Shown here in pieces: positions 19,300-32,716 of a stretch of DNA of 64,000 nt; the first letter of the stretch is position 1; each line of letters starts with the position of its first letter. The stretch comes from an uncultured Flavobacteriaceae bacterium. Lineage in GTDB: Bacteria > Bacteroidota > Bacteroidia > Flavobacteriales > Flavobacteriaceae. A program made the translations under genes and the position numbers. The stretch lies in assembly GCA_938029725.1 (NCBI GenBank), contig CALHGE010000035.1, positions 1 through 64,000 of the forward strand, read 5' to 3'. The notes below the pieces were generated by a model. That model was not told the origin of the DNA. It worked only from the letters and a program-made list of their open reading frames with translations, and ran no database searches.

Positions 19300-20028
19300 T
19301 TAGGTTATTTTTGTAGAATCGGAAACCAATCGATTGACCTCTTTAAGTTCTTCTGAGGTCAAATCACGCCATTTACCTACGGGTATATCTAATTTTACAT
19401 TCATAATACGAGTCCGCCTTAGTTTCTTTACACGATACTCCAAAAACTCGCACATGCGGCGAATTTGCCGATTCAGGCCTTGTGTTAATATGATTTTGAA
19501 CTGATACCTGCTGATTTCTTCAACGTTACATTCACGTGTGGTAGTTTCAAGGATGGGAACACCATTTCTCATTTTTTGTAAAAAATCAGCAGTGATAGGC
19601 TTGTCTACCGTGACAATATATTCTTTTTCGTGACCATTACGAGCACGTAATATTTTATTTACAATATCTCCATCATCTGTTAAAAAGATGAGGCCCTCAC
19701 TCGGTTTATCTAATCTGCCAATAGGAAAAATACGTTTTGGGTAATTAATAAAATCAATGATATTGTCTTTTTCAACACGGGTATCTGTTGTACACACAAT
19801 GCCTACAGGTTTGTTAAAAGCGAGGTATACTGGTTTTTCCTCTGATTTTGAAACCTGTTCTCCATTTACCCGAACATCGTCACCGGCAACGATTTTTGTA
19901 CCCATTTCTGGAACTTTACCGTTGATGGTAACTCTGCCTTGCTCAATTAGTTTGTCTGCACCTCTTCTTGAGCAATAGCCCACTTCGCTCAGGTATTTGT
20001 TGATTCGGGTTTGTTTAGGTTCACTCAT
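19300..20028 (-). CDS. rluF: 23S rRNA pseudouridine synthase RluF-type
   Basis: 242 residues: S4 RNA-binding domain (about 8-60; [20 protein letters not shown]) and a RsuA/RluB-type catalytic domain with the catalytic Asp in [15 protein letters not shown]. The stretches [21 protein letters not shown] and [20 protein letters not shown], and RTRIMNV, follow E. coli RluF closely; that enzyme modifies U2604 of 23S rRNA. It begins four bases after the symporter gene stop, so it is co-transcribed with lacZ and the transporter, an unusual partnership for an rRNA modification gene. Confidence 0.9.
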   Translation of the reverse strand: MSEPKQTRINKYLSEVGYCSRRGADKLIEQGRVTINGKVPEMGTKIVAGDDVRVNGEQVSKSEEKPVYLAFNKPVGIVCTTDTRVEKDNIIDFINYPKRIFPIGRLDKPSEGLIFLTDDGDIVNKILRARNGHEKEYIVTVDKPITADFLQKMRNGVPILETTTRECNVEEISRYQFKIILTQGLNRQIRRMCEFLEYRVKKLRRTRIMNVKLDIPVGKWRDLTSEELKEVNRLVSDSTKIT

Positions 20029-20032
20029 AATT

Positions 20033-21604
20033 TTACCACAGCCAAATTAGTATGTAAATAATAACAATTGCCAAAATTACAATTTGATAGATGTAATTTT
20101 TATACCAAGGTACATCCTCGAAGCCTTCCATCAACAATTCTTTGCGATAAGTGAGTAGTTTTATTTTCTCTGCATCTGGTGCAGGGGTCATTAGGCTGAC
20201 TCCAATGAAAATAACGGCTGAAAGTAGAATCATTAAACCCACGTTTATAGTGTAGTGCAAATGCCACATATCAAATTGTTCGAGTACAAAAAGACCAATA
20301 CCAGCTAAAGTTCCGATTATTAAGGTCCAAAATGCACCATCGCCGTTTCCTCTTTTGTAAAATACGCCAATAAGAAAAATAACAGCTATTGGCGGCACAA
20401 TAATAGAAAACATCTGCTGTAGATAATCCCAAAGACCGGTAAAATTTTGAATTTGTGGAGCCCACAGGGCCGCAATCACCATAAAAACCAAGGTGCTTAG
20501 TCGACCATATTTTAGAATTTCTTTTTCAGTGATGTTTTTCTTTGCAGGTTTGATAAAGTCAATCACTAAAAGAGTAGAGGAAGAATTTAAAGCAGAATCA
20601 ACACTTGACATAATCGCAGAGATTACCCCAGCTAAAACTAAGCCCACAAGCCCTACAGGAAGTACTTTGGTCACCAAGGTTGGAAATACTTGATCGCCAT
20701 TCGCAATATCAGGATATAAACTAATCGCCATCGCCCCAGGAAAAACCATTATAAACAGTGGAATGACTTTTAAGAATCCGGCAAGTACTACGCCCCATCT
20801 GGCTTGTTGAATATCTCTTGCTCCTAAAACACGTTGAATAATATATTGATTGGTAGACCAATACCAAAACCCTAAAAAGGGCACCCCCATTAAAAGACCT
20901 GGCCATGGCAGGCCTTCATCGTCCATAGGTCGTACCACTGAAAAATGACCTTCAGGTGCAGCGGCAAGTACTTTGCTCCAATCGTAATCTAGTTTTCCAA
21001 AGAGAATCCAAGAAATAACACCGCAACCTATAATCAATATTACAGCCTGTATCGCATCGGTATAAACTACTGCTTTCAAGCCACCTCCAGCAGTATATAT
21101 ACCTGCAACAACCGCCAACACCAATGAAGTTTGCCACATTATTAAATCTGGAAAAAAAGTTTGCAATATCAAACTACCTGCGTATAAAGCTCCTGCAGTT
21201 TCGATCATGATGGTGCTAAAAATGGTAACTATAGAGAAAAATTTCTGTGACCTTCTATCAAATCTAAGTTGTAAAAACTCGGGTATGGTTGTGATTTGAC
21301 TTTTTAAATAGAGGGGTATAAAAATTAATGCAGCGATAATTAATGGGATACCTGACATCCACTCATAAACAGAATTTGAAATACCCGTTGTATAAGCGGC
21401 CCCGGCTAAACCTACAATAGTAGAGCCAGAAATATTTGAGGCAAATAGTGATAGTCCTATAATGCCCCATCCAAAAGTACGCCCGCCTAAAAAGAGATCT
21501 TCGCCGGTTTTGGTTTTTCGAGAAATCCAAAGACCTATACATAAAACGATTAAAAAATAGGAGATGACAATGCCAATGTCAATGTTAGAAATGGTAGTTT
21601 CCAT
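20033..21604 (-). CDS. Sodium:solute symporter (SSS family, SGLT-like)
   Basis: 523 residues with about 14 membrane segments. [20 protein letters not shown] near the N terminus, [20 protein letters not shown] and [13 protein letters not shown] are typical of sugar-transporting SSS members (SGLT type). The gene starts 17 bases after the lacZ stop, so the likely cargo is the galactoside or galactose handled by the neighbouring beta-galactosidase (inference from context). Inner-membrane, sodium-driven uptake. Confidence 0.88.
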   Translation of the reverse strand: METTISNIDIGIVISYFLIVLCIGLWISRKTKTGEDLFLGGRTFGWGIIGLSLFASNISGSTIVGLAGAAYTTGISNSVYEWMSGIPLIIAALIFIPLYLKSQITTIPEFLQLRFDRRSQKFFSIVTIFSTIMIETAGALYAGSLILQTFFPDLIMWQTSLVLAVVAGIYTAGGGLKAVVYTDAIQAVILIIGCGVISWILFGKLDYDWSKVLAAAPEGHFSVVRPMDDEGLPWPGLLMGVPFLGFWYWSTNQYIIQRVLGARDIQQARWGVVLAGFLKVIPLFIMVFPGAMAISLYPDIANGDQVFPTLVTKVLPVGLVGLVLAGVISAIMSSVDSALNSSSTLLVIDFIKPAKKNITEKEILKYGRLSTLVFMVIAALWAPQIQNFTGLWDYLQQMFSIIVPPIAVIFLIGVFYKRGNGDGAFWTLIIGTLAGIGLFVLEQFDMWHLHYTINVGLMILLSAVIFIGVSLMTPAPDAEKIKLLTYRKELLMEGFEDVPWYKNYIYQIVILAIVIIYILIWLW

Positions 21605-21621
21605 GGGTTTGTTGTTTGAGT

Positions 21622-24618
<2,997 letters not shown>

Positions 24619-24840
24619 TTAGAGTGCCACAAACAGAATAGCCTATGTTTCTATTTATGCGGAGCAAGATAAACATTTTAACGGAATAGATGTAGCATAG
24701 AGTAGTATAGAAATGTGTTAAATAGATTTTTAAATTTAGCGAGTTAACAAATCGCAGATTGATCTTAAGAAATTCAACGAAATAAACAGCTCTTAAATAA
24801 AATTGAATTTCAAAATTATAACCATTAGACGCGATTGAAA

Positions 24841-25983
24841 TTATTTTTCGCGGTTCAATTCATAGCTGTAAAGTGCTCTGCCCAATTCTGCTAAAAATGG
24901 GAGGCCAATTTCGTCATATTCATAGTTGTTATCATTGAAAATAGCATTTTTATTAACGAGTATCGTTGCGGTTAAAAGAAATTCTACCTTGTTTTTGGTA
25001 TCTTGAACGTACGCACAATCGCTAAGCGTTCCGTACCCATCGCCTACTTTGTTATAGATGTTTATATACTCAGGAATGTCTTCTTTCGTATCTCCGTACA
25101 TAAAAAATTTACCGTATCCGTCGTAGTAGGTTTCTGCATCATAACCCATATTTTTAGGAAGCATACGCATAGCGGTATGCACAAATTCAAGCTGTTCTTT
25201 GTTAAGGTTTATCTTTTCATTCGGCTGATACTTCTCAGAAAACATAAGCGTTTTCAATAGTTGATGTTGTGTTGCAATAGGGTAGTAATTTTTTAAACTA
25301 AAATCAAAAGCGCCTAGCATTAAGGAGTCTTCTTCTATATACCCTAAACCTTTTTTAATGGCCGTCATCACCAAAGGCTGAGCAGAAGTGTTGATCGTAT
25401 TTTCTAAAGTTATTGTAGTAGTATCGTTTTGATATACAATTAAAGGTTTTGTCGTTATTTCATCTGAATCAGCAGTAGATAGACGGTGAGAAATACGAAC
25501 AGGGCCGAGCGGTATTTTTGTTAATTTACGGTTGATATAATCCTGGCCTAAAAACTCAAAAAGGCGGTTGTAAGATTGGTTATCACTAAGGGTAAAAATT
25601 TTTTCAATTTCATGTGCAAATGTGGTTTCTAAGGTATCACCTTCTATATAAAACCGAGTATGCCTGTCTATGTTTTCGAGGTCATTCAATTTTGATAATG
25701 CTAATAAAGCGATAGGTAATTTAACTGTACTTGCCGGATAGAAGTAGCGCATTGAATCTACCTGAAAATCATAATCTTGAAAAGAAACTTTTCCGTCGTT
25801 TCTATTGATTTGGGTGAATTTAATTTGAATAGCATGTTGCTGTAAACTGTCGATAACCCTTTTTATATTAGGGTGTTGAGAAGCAAGCACAATTTCTAAA
25901 GGGTTTCTGGTGTCCACTTTCTCTTGATTTTCACAAGAAATACATAGTGATAGTAGCGCTAAGACGAGGTGTTTTTTAAACAT
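24841..25983 (-). CDS. Serine hydrolase lipoprotein, class A beta-lactamase-like fold
   Basis: 380 residues. N terminus MFKKHLVLALLSLCISC ends in a lipobox-like Cys17, so probably a lipoprotein. The catalytic SxxK motif is ASTVKLP and the second motif is SDNQSYNRL, both as in class A beta-lactamases and DD-peptidases; the third KTG motif appears as KVGDGYG. The family includes cell-wall peptidases and hydrolases of unknown substrate, so antibiotic resistance should not be assumed. It follows the 79-residue gene by five bases and is probably co-transcribed with it. Confidence 0.8.
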   Translation of the reverse strand: MFKKHLVLALLSLCISCENQEKVDTRNPLEIVLASQHPNIKRVIDSLQQHAIQIKFTQINRNDGKVSFQDYDFQVDSMRYFYPASTVKLPIALLALSKLNDLENIDRHTRFYIEGDTLETTFAHEIEKIFTLSDNQSYNRLFEFLGQDYINRKLTKIPLGPVRISHRLSTADSDEITTKPLIVYQNDTTTITLENTINTSAQPLVMTAIKKGLGYIEEDSLMLGAFDFSLKNYYPIATQHQLLKTLMFSEKYQPNEKINLNKEQLEFVHTAMRMLPKNMGYDAETYYDGYGKFFMYGDTKEDIPEYINIYNKVGDGYGTLSDCAYVQDTKNKVEFLLTATILVNKNAIFNDNNYEYDEIGLPFLAELGRALYSYELNREK

Positions 25984-25988
25984 AATTA

Positions 25989-26228
25989 CTATTCTTGGTA
26001 AACTTCTGCGCGGTGTGGTTTTAAAGCATCACGAAGGCGAATCATATTTGTTTCTTCAGTTACCATAAACGCGTAACTATAGACCTCGCTGATATTTTGA
26101 AACCCTGTTATATTTAAAGGAAGTTCTTCAATGGCAATATATTCTTTGAGATGTTTTTCGTGGTGCTCTGCTGTTTTAGCCGCTGACGGACCTCTGAAAT
26201 CCCAAATAAGTTTTATTTTTCGGTTCAT
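25989..26228 (-). CDS. Small conserved hypothetical protein (79 aa)
   Basis: A 79-residue soluble protein, MNRKIKLIWDFRGPSAAKTA at the N terminus followed by HHEKHLKEY, with two predicted strands (YSYAFMVTEE) and a helix. No signal peptide or known motif. It precedes the serine hydrolase gene by five bases and is divergent from the PpiC gene. Histidine-rich HHEKH could bind metal (speculative). I do not recognise a function. Confidence 0.7.
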   Translation of the reverse strand: MNRKIKLIWDFRGPSAAKTAEHHEKHLKEYIAIEELPLNITGFQNISEVYSYAFMVTEETNMIRLRDALKPHRAEVYQE

Positions 26229-26313
26229 GTTCTGATTTTACTTGTGATTTGTAACGAATTTAACAAATTCCTCATAAGCACTATACAAAACTGTTAATGA
26301 TTCTATCAACTGC

Positions 26314-26343
26314 TTGTTAAGCAGACGATAATTGTTATTTTTG
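26314..26343 (+). promoter_or_regulatory. Flavobacterial promoter of the PpiC/SurA operon
   Basis: TTG (26314-26316), 19-base spacer, TATTTTTG (26336-26343), an exact match to the Bacteroidota -33/-7 consensus. The start codon at 26348 lies only five bases past the -7 element, so the message would be leaderless or nearly so. Confidence 0.65.
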
Positions 26344-26347
26344 CGTC

Positions 26348-27235
26348 ATGTTTTTAAAGAAAAGTAAAACACTAAGCCTAAGCTTTACTTTTGCCCTTGT
26401 TATCGTTGTTTTTAATTCGTGCGGTTCTTTTTTAAAAGATGCAGATGAAAATGCCCCCTTAGCAAGAGTTGGAGAGCGCTATCTTTATAAGGAAGATATT
26501 GCTTCTTTGTTATACGATGGTATGACCAAAGGTGATAGTGCTACTGTGGTTACCAATTTCATTAATAACTGGGCTTCCAAGCAGCTATTGCTTGCGAAAG
26601 CAAAAATCAACCTTCCTGAAGATAAACTGGCTGAATTCGAGGCTCTTGTTTCTGAATATCGAACAGATTTATATACACGTGCCTATAAGGATGCACTAGT
26701 ACAACAGGCTGCTGATTCAATGGTAACCGAAACCCAAATGAAGCGCTTTTATGAGAAGGAAAAGGAGAACTTCAGACTTCAAGAGCGTTTGGTTAAAATT
26801 CGATTTATTCAATTGCCTAAGCGTTTTCTAAATAAAGAGGAGGTAACAAAAAGATTAAAGAGCTTTAGTAAAAATGATGTTGCCTATTTAGATTCAATAG
26901 GCGTGCAATTTAATAAGTTGAATTTTAATGATTCTATTTGGGTTAGTGCCTCTAGGGTCATCTCTGAAATACCTCCCTTAAGCCCTGAAAATCAGGATAA
27001 ATACTTAAAAAAATCCCAATTTTTTGAATTGGAGGATGCAATAGGGGTATATTTGGCGAAGGTGACAGGGGTACTTCAGATTAATGATGTTGCTCCTTTG
27101 TCTTTTATAGAGCCAACCATAAAACAAGTGCTTAGAAACAGACGAAAATTAAATTATATTAGGTATTTAGAAACCGAAGTAATTGATGAAGCTATTAAAA
27201 AAAATGAATTTGAAGTTTATGGACAAGAGGATTAA
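26348..27235 (+). CDS. PpiC-like peptidylprolyl isomerase-related lipoprotein
   Basis: 295 residues. The N terminus SLSFTFALVIVVFNSCGSF carries a lipobox-like Cys, so a membrane-anchored periplasmic protein. It has the SurA-type helical N-domain (VGERYLYKEDIASLLYDGM, FINNWASKQLLLAKAK) but no complete parvulin domain is evident. It overlaps the next gene by 17 bases, and both look like parts of an outer-membrane protein chaperone system. The start agrees with the promoter directly in front. Confidence 0.75.
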   Translation: MFLKKSKTLSLSFTFALVIVVFNSCGSFLKDADENAPLARVGERYLYKEDIASLLYDGMTKGDSATVVTNFINNWASKQLLLAKAKINLPEDKLAEFEALVSEYRTDLYTRAYKDALVQQAADSMVTETQMKRFYEKEKENFRLQERLVKIRFIQLPKRFLNKEEVTKRLKSFSKNDVAYLDSIGVQFNKLNFNDSIWVSASRVISEIPPLSPENQDKYLKKSQFFELEDAIGVYLAKVTGVLQINDVAPLSFIEPTIKQVLRNRRKLNYIRYLETEVIDEAIKKNEFEVYGQED

Positions 27236-28670
27236 AATTATTGCAGGTCTAGTTTTTATGGGGATTTGCGTTTCCGGATTTGCACAAACAGATTCGATAC
27301 AAATACCAGACACCAATTTAGAGCCGCCAAATATGGTGGTAGAAAACAGTGCCATTAAAAAAGATACCACCAACAATTTCAAGAGAGTTAAATTAGACGG
27401 AATTGCTGCGGTAATCGGTGACTACGTTATTTTAGATTCTGATATTGAAAAGACCTTAATTGATCTTCGTAATCAAGGCGCTTCAACTGAAGATGTAACG
27501 CATTGTGGCTTATTGGGTAAACTTATGGAAGATCGCCTTTATGCGCATCAAGCCGTTCAGGATAGTATTTTAGTTTCCGATGATGAGGTCAACCTAACAG
27601 GAGATAGACAACTACAATCGCTTGTGCAGCAGATTGGTTCTATGGAAAAAGTCTTAAAGTATTACAAGAAGGAGAATGAAGCTGATTTTCGTGAAGAATT
27701 ATATAAAATCAACAAGCTTCGCATGCTTTCTGAAAAAATGCAGCAAAAAATTGTTTCTGAAATTGAAATTACTCCAGAAGAAACCCGTCAATTTTTCAAT
27801 AAAATACCAGAGAGTGAGCGCCCGAGAATAGGTGCTGAAATGGAAATTGCACAGATCGTGAAGGAGCCAAAACCTTCAGAAGAAGAGAAACAAAAAGTAG
27901 TTGATAAATTAAATGCTATTCGGGCCGATGTTTTAGATAATGATGCCAGCTTTAATGTAAAAGCGATTTTGTACTCACAAGACCCAGGTTCAAAGTCAAA
28001 AGGTGGCTTTTATAGTATTACAAAAGACACTGGTTTTGATAAGACTTTTAAAGATGTAGCCTTTAGTTTGCAAGAAGGTCAAGTTTCAGAGCCTTTTGAA
28101 ACGCAATTTGGATATCATATCATATATATCGAGAAGATCAGAGGTCAAGAATTGGATTTGCGTCATATTCTAATCGTACCTGAGATTTCAGAGGCTACCC
28201 TCGGAGAGTTAAAAACAGAACTAGATAGTATTCGTCAGCAAATTATAGATGGTAAATATACTTTCGGAGAAGCAGCTCGAAATTTCTCTGATCAAAAGGA
28301 GACAGCTAATGATGATGGGAAGCTTAGAAACCCACAAGATTTTGGTCCACGTTTTGAACTTACAAAAATGGATCCGGAGTTATACAATCAAGTGCGTAAT
28401 TTGAAAGATGATGAAATTTCAATGCCAATCTTTGAGCAAGACCCAAGAGGTGGAGGCCCGAAATATAAAATCATGAAGATTACAAATCGTTATGATGAGC
28501 ATACGGCTGATTTTGCGCAAGATTATATTAAAATTCAACAATTAGCAAAAACCGAGAAGCAATTTAAGGCCATTAAAAAGTGGATGAACCAACACATAGA
28601 AGATACCTATGTTACCGTGAATGAAAGCAATCGTAGCTGTGAATTTGCTAACAATTGGGTAAAAGAGTAG
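27219..28670 (+). CDS. SurA-like periplasmic peptidylprolyl isomerase
   Basis: 483 residues from ATG 27219, chosen because it gives a clean signal peptide (MDKRIKIIAGLVFMGICVSG, then FAQ); an upstream in-frame ATG at 27183 would place extra residues before it. SurA-type N-domain (VNLTGDRQLQSLVQQIGSME), then two parvulin modules, each with the typical QFGYHIIYIEKIRG or DLRHILI pattern, and a C-terminal helix. SurA escorts outer-membrane proteins across the periplasm and isomerises prolyl bonds. Translationally coupled to the upstream lipoprotein. Confidence 0.88.
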   Translation: MDKRIKIIAGLVFMGICVSGFAQTDSIQIPDTNLEPPNMVVENSAIKKDTTNNFKRVKLDGIAAVIGDYVILDSDIEKTLIDLRNQGASTEDVTHCGLLGKLMEDRLYAHQAVQDSILVSDDEVNLTGDRQLQSLVQQIGSMEKVLKYYKKENEADFREELYKINKLRMLSEKMQQKIVSEIEITPEETRQFFNKIPESERPRIGAEMEIAQIVKEPKPSEEEKQKVVDKLNAIRADVLDNDASFNVKAILYSQDPGSKSKGGFYSITKDTGFDKTFKDVAFSLQEGQVSEPFETQFGYHIIYIEKIRGQELDLRHILIVPEISEATLGELKTELDSIRQQIIDGKYTFGEAARNFSDQKETANDDGKLRNPQDFGPRFELTKMDPELYNQVRNLKDDEISMPIFEQDPRGGGPKYKIMKITNRYDEHTADFAQDYIKIQQLAKTEKQFKAIKKWMNQHIEDTYVTVNESNRSCEFANNWVKE

Positions 28671-28673
28671 TTT

Positions 28674-29627
28674 ATGTCAGATGTTAGCGCAATACATAAT
28701 CTAGTAGACAAACACCAAGCCCTTAAGCAAGAAATTGCAAAGATTATTATTGGTCAGCATGAGGTGATTGATCAAATTCTACTTTCGATATACACCGGCG
28801 GGCATTCTTTGTTAATTGGCGTTCCGGGTTTGGCAAAAACCTTAATGGTAAATACGATTGCCCAAACCTTGGGTCTTGATTTTAAAAGAATACAATTTAC
28901 GCCTGATTTAATGCCTAGTGATATATTGGGTAGTGAGGTTTTAGATCAAAGCCGCAATTTTAAATTTATTAAGGGCCCCATATTTTCGAATATTATTCTG
29001 GCGGATGAGATCAACAGAACTCCACCAAAAACGCAAGCAGCGCTTTTAGAAGCGATGCAAGAAAAGTCGGTCACTATTGCCGGGCAACAGCATAAATTAG
29101 AACTTCCTTTTTTCGTTTTAGCGACACAAAACCCGATAGAGCAGGAAGGAACTTACCCTTTGCCAGAAGCACAATTAGACCGTTTCATGTTCGCTATAGA
29201 ATTGAAATACCCTTCTATAGCAGAAGAAATTCAAGTAGTAAAAGCGACAACTTCTGATAAAACTCCAAGCGTTGATGTTTTGTTTAATGCTAAGGAAATA
29301 TTGGAAGTACAGAAGTTGATACGCCGCATTCCTGTACCAGATAATGTAGTGGAATATGCTGTGAATTTGGTAAATAGTACTAGGCCAAATTTAGAAACTG
29401 CTTCTGATTTTGTAAAAAAATATATTGATTGGGGTGCTGGCCCTCGTGCCTCTCAGAACCTAGTATTGGGCGCAAAGGCACATGCAGCAATACAAGGTAA
29501 ATTTTCTCCTGATATTGAAGATGTCAAAGCAGTGGCTATGGGTATTCTTAGGCATCGTATTATAAAGAATTACAAGGCAGAAGCCGAAGGTATTTCTGAA
29601 GAAAATTTGATTAGCAAACTGCTCTAA
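28674..29627 (+). CDS. MoxR-family AAA ATPase
   Basis: 317 residues: Walker A GVPGLAKTLM, Walker B ILADEINRTPPKTQAALLEAMQE, sensor 1 FVLATQNPIEQEGTYPLPEAQ and the MoxR C-terminal lid. MoxR ATPases act as chaperones for assembly or maturation of membrane or periplasmic complexes, usually with a DUF58/VWA partner; here the gene is followed instead by aconitase, and the usual partners are absent. It begins three bases after the SurA-like gene, as a third member of that operon. Confidence 0.92.
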   Translation: MSDVSAIHNLVDKHQALKQEIAKIIIGQHEVIDQILLSIYTGGHSLLIGVPGLAKTLMVNTIAQTLGLDFKRIQFTPDLMPSDILGSEVLDQSRNFKFIKGPIFSNIILADEINRTPPKTQAALLEAMQEKSVTIAGQQHKLELPFFVLATQNPIEQEGTYPLPEAQLDRFMFAIELKYPSIAEEIQVVKATTSDKTPSVDVLFNAKEILEVQKLIRRIPVPDNVVEYAVNLVNSTRPNLETASDFVKKYIDWGAGPRASQNLVLGAKAHAAIQGKFSPDIEDVKAVAMGILRHRIIKNYKAEAEGISEENLISKLL

Positions 29628-29800
29628 TCATCTGGTTAGTAATCTTCTATATTTTGTAGTGAAAAGTTGGTGATTCTGTAATTGCGCAATGCGCGAACAA
29701 TGAATTCGCTAAGAGACAACTAATCATGGTCAAAAAATTTTATTTGCCCCTAGTATTTTCTTAATTTAGCAAGATTGCAATTAACTAAAATACAGATAGA

Positions 29801-32074
29801 ATGGCATTTGATATAGATATGATCAAGGGCGTTTACGCTAAAATGGCTGAAAGAGTTGATAAGGCTCGTGAAATCGTCGGCAAACCACTAACACTCTCAG
29901 AGAAGATTTTATATTCTCACCTATGGGATGGTACACCTTCAAAAGTACTAACCCGTGGAAAAGACTATGTAGATTTTGCACCTGATCGTATTGCTTGCCA
30001 AGATGCTACTGCTCAAATGGCTTTGTTACAATTTATGCAGGCAGGAAAACCAAAGGTTGCTGTACCCACAACGGTACACTGTGATCACTTGATTCAGGCG
30101 AAAAACGGAGCTTCTGCAGATTTGAAATCTGCAAACAATACAAGTGCTGAGGTTTTTAATTTTTTAGAATCTGTTTCAAATAAGTACGGAATTGGTTTCT
30201 GGAAACCTGGTGCGGGAATTATACACCAAGTTGTTTTAGAAAATTATGCTTTTCCTGGTGGAATGATGATCGGAACTGATTCACATACCGTGAACGCGGG
30301 TGGTTTAGGAATGGTTGCTATTGGAGTAGGTGGTGCTGATGCTGTAGATGTTATGGCCGGAATGGCTTGGGAACTAAAATTTCCAAAACTCATAGGGGTC
30401 AAACTTACTGGTACGATTTCAGGGTGGACGGCCCCTAAAGATGTAATTTTAAAAGTTGCTGAAATTCTTACTGCAAAAGGTGGAACAGGAGCAATTGTAG
30501 AATATTTCGGCCCTGGCGCGAAGTCTTTATCATGTACTGGTAAAGGAACCATTTGTAATATGGGCGCTGAAATAGGCGCTACAACTTCTACTTTTGGTTA
30601 TGATGAATCAATGGAGCGGTACTTAAGAGCTACCGAAAGAGGTGATGTAGCCGATGCTGCAAACCAAGTAAAAGAGCATTTAACTGCCGATGCAGATGTG
30701 TATGAAAACCCTGAGAACTATTTTGATCAGTTAATTGAAATTGATTTGACGGCCTTGACACCTTTATTAAATGGTCCTTTTACGCCTGATTTGTCTACCA
30801 CTGTTGGTGCAGCAATGACTGAAAAAGCTACGAAAAACGAATGGCCTCTACAAGTTGAATGGGGCCTAATAGGTTCTTGTACGAACTCTTCATATGAAGA
30901 TTTGTCACGTGCATCATCTATTGCGCAACAAGCTATTGATAAAGGATTGAAAATGAAATCAGAGCTTGGTATTAACCCTGGGTCTGAGCAAGTTCGCTTT
31001 ACTGCCGAAAGAGATGGTATTTTAAATATATTCGAGCAATTGGATGCAAAAATCTTCACTAACGCTTGCGGACCTTGTATAGGGCAATGGGCACGCTATA
31101 GTGATCCGAAAAATGCACCGAAGAATAGTATTGTACACTCCTTTAATAGAAACTTCGCCAAAAGAGCGGATGGTAACCCCAATACACATGCTTTTGTAGC
31201 TTCTCCTGAGATAACTGCTGCAATTGCGATTGCGGGTCGTTTAGATTTCAATCCGATGACGGATGCCTTGATAAACGAAAATGGAGAGGAAGTAAGATTC
31301 GACGAACCAACAGGATGGGAATTACCTCCAAAAGGTTTTGAAGTAGAAGATGCTGGTTTCTTAGCGCCTGATGAAGATGGCTCAGGAGTCGTAGTTAAAG
31401 TAGCTGAAGATTCTGAGCGTTTGCAGTTATTAGAACCTTTTGTGCCTATTGAAGACGCAGAACTTCAAGGAGCAAAATTATTAATCAAAGCATTTGGTAA
31501 GTGTACAACAGATCATATTTCGATGGCAGGCCCATGGTTGCGTTACAGAGGTCACTTAGACAATATTTCAAACAACTGCTTAATTGGTGCTGTGAATGCT
31601 TTTGGTAAAAAGACCAATTTCATTAAGAACCAACTAACAGGTGAGTTTTCAGGCGTTCCTGATGCGGCACGAGCTTATAAAGCAGCAAAGGTTAGAACAC
31701 TTGTTATTGGTGATCATAACTACGGTGAAGGCTCTTCACGTGAACATGCTGCAATGGAACCGCGTCATTTAGGAGTTGCTGCGGTAATCGTAAAATCTTT
31801 TGCTCGTATTCATGAGACAAACTTGAAAAAGCAAGGTATGTTAGGTTTAACATTTGCTACGGAAAGCGATTATGATTTGATTCTAGAAGATGATACGTTC
31901 AACTTTATTGATATTGCTGATTTTTCTCCAGGAAAACCTTTAACAATAGAAGTGGTTCATGCTGATGGAAGTAAAGATACAATTCTAGCAAACCACACCT
32001 ACAATGAAGCTCAAATAGGGTGGTATAGAGAAGGTTCGGCACTTAATGTAATAAAGAGAGAGAACGGAGCATAA
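29801..32074 (+). CDS. Aconitate hydratase, mitochondrial type
   Basis: 757 residues. Converts citrate to isocitrate in the TCA cycle in the cytoplasm. The [4Fe-4S] ligands are visible as Cys360 (GSCTNSS) and Cys423/Cys426 ([11 protein letters not shown]), almost the same numbering as mitochondrial aconitase. Substrate-binding [28 protein letters not shown] and [14 protein letters not shown] are intact. Length and spacing exclude the AcnA/IRP and AcnB types. A gap of 173 bases separates it from moxR, so it probably has its own promoter; a terminator follows. Confidence 0.96.
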   Translation: MAFDIDMIKGVYAKMAERVDKAREIVGKPLTLSEKILYSHLWDGTPSKVLTRGKDYVDFAPDRIACQDATAQMALLQFMQAGKPKVAVPTTVHCDHLIQAKNGASADLKSANNTSAEVFNFLESVSNKYGIGFWKPGAGIIHQVVLENYAFPGGMMIGTDSHTVNAGGLGMVAIGVGGADAVDVMAGMAWELKFPKLIGVKLTGTISGWTAPKDVILKVAEILTAKGGTGAIVEYFGPGAKSLSCTGKGTICNMGAEIGATTSTFGYDESMERYLRATERGDVADAANQVKEHLTADADVYENPENYFDQLIEIDLTALTPLLNGPFTPDLSTTVGAAMTEKATKNEWPLQVEWGLIGSCTNSSYEDLSRASSIAQQAIDKGLKMKSELGINPGSEQVRFTAERDGILNIFEQLDAKIFTNACGPCIGQWARYSDPKNAPKNSIVHSFNRNFAKRADGNPNTHAFVASPEITAAIAIAGRLDFNPMTDALINENGEEVRFDEPTGWELPPKGFEVEDAGFLAPDEDGSGVVVKVAEDSERLQLLEPFVPIEDAELQGAKLLIKAFGKCTTDHISMAGPWLRYRGHLDNISNNCLIGAVNAFGKKTNFIKNQLTGEFSGVPDAARAYKAAKVRTLVIGDHNYGEGSSREHAAMEPRHLGVAAVIVKSFARIHETNLKKQGMLGLTFATESDYDLILEDDTFNFIDIADFSPGKPLTIEVVHADGSKDTILANHTYNEAQIGWYREGSALNVIKRENGA

Positions 32075-32096
32075 AATATAAGTTCAAAAAGTTTAT

Positions 32097-32127
32097 AAAA
32101 ACTCCCGATAATCTTCGGGAGTTTTTT
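32097..32127 (+). terminator. Intrinsic terminator after aconitase
   Basis: Stem AAAAACTCCCGA (32097-32108) with TCGGGAGTTTTT (32115-32126), 6-base loop, ends in a T run. Confidence 0.85.
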
Positions 32128-32161
32128 AGTTTAAGAAACGTCTATTACATAAAGCTCCTCT

Positions 32162-32716
32162 ATGAAGAAACAAACGGTTTTTACCCTTTTAATAATAGCC
32201 TTAATTTTATCCTTTTTTGTAACCCCTTTAGGGTACCACTCTAAGGTTTGGTTAAACTCTTTGTTTTCTTTTAGTCCGATTGAAGTGGTAGCAGAAGAAC
32301 AGCAAACGCTTGCCAATTACGAATGGAAGCTCAAGGGGTCTAATTGGGAGTATTTTAATTTCAATCGTTCTAGAAATAATGTTGTTTTCATCAATTTTTG
32401 GGCTTCATGGCATTTGCCATGCGCCGCTGAACTTGATGATATACAAGAACTTTATAATACCTATGGTGATCAAATAGATTTCTATATGGTTACCAATGAA
32501 GAAAGGGAGCCCGTAGAGGCTTTTATGGCGGAAAAGAAGTTTACTTTTCCTGTCACATATTTACTTATTGGGTCGCCATCACCCGTAGATACATCGGTTG
32601 TTCCTTCTTCCTATGTCATTGATAAAAAAGGAATGGTAGTAGTTCGTACAGATGAAATCAAGGATTGGGATAATAAAAAGGTACGCAAATTACTTGACCG
32701 TCTTATTGCCGAATAA
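32162..32716 (+). CDS. TlpA/thioredoxin-like membrane-anchored protein lacking the first active-site Cys
   Basis: 184 residues: one N-terminal membrane anchor (about 6-24), then a periplasmic thioredoxin-like fold. The active-site region reads FWASWHLPCAAEL: W83-H84-L85-P86-C87, so the first cysteine of CxxC is replaced by His and only Cys87 remains. The cis-Pro region VVPSSYVID is kept. It cannot do normal disulfide exchange, though one Cys can still act in mixed disulfides. Its stop overlaps the next gene start by one base (TAATG). The neighbour is a paralogue with intact WCPPC but a frameshift. Confidence 0.85.
   Translation: MKKQTVFTLLIIALILSFFVTPLGYHSKVWLNSLFSFSPIEVVAEEQQTLANYEWKLKGSNWEYFNFNRSRNNVVFINFWASWHLPCAAELDDIQELYNTYGDQIDFYMVTNEEREPVEAFMAEKKFTFPVTYLLIGSPSPVDTSVVPSSYVIDKKGMVVVRTDEIKDWDNKKVRKLLDRLIAE

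Noticed and set aside
24841..25983. Antibiotic-resistance beta-lactamase
   Set aside because: The protein has SxxK and SDN motifs, but the KTG motif is altered and it is a lipoprotein next to a small unknown gene; a general serine hydrolase is the safer call.
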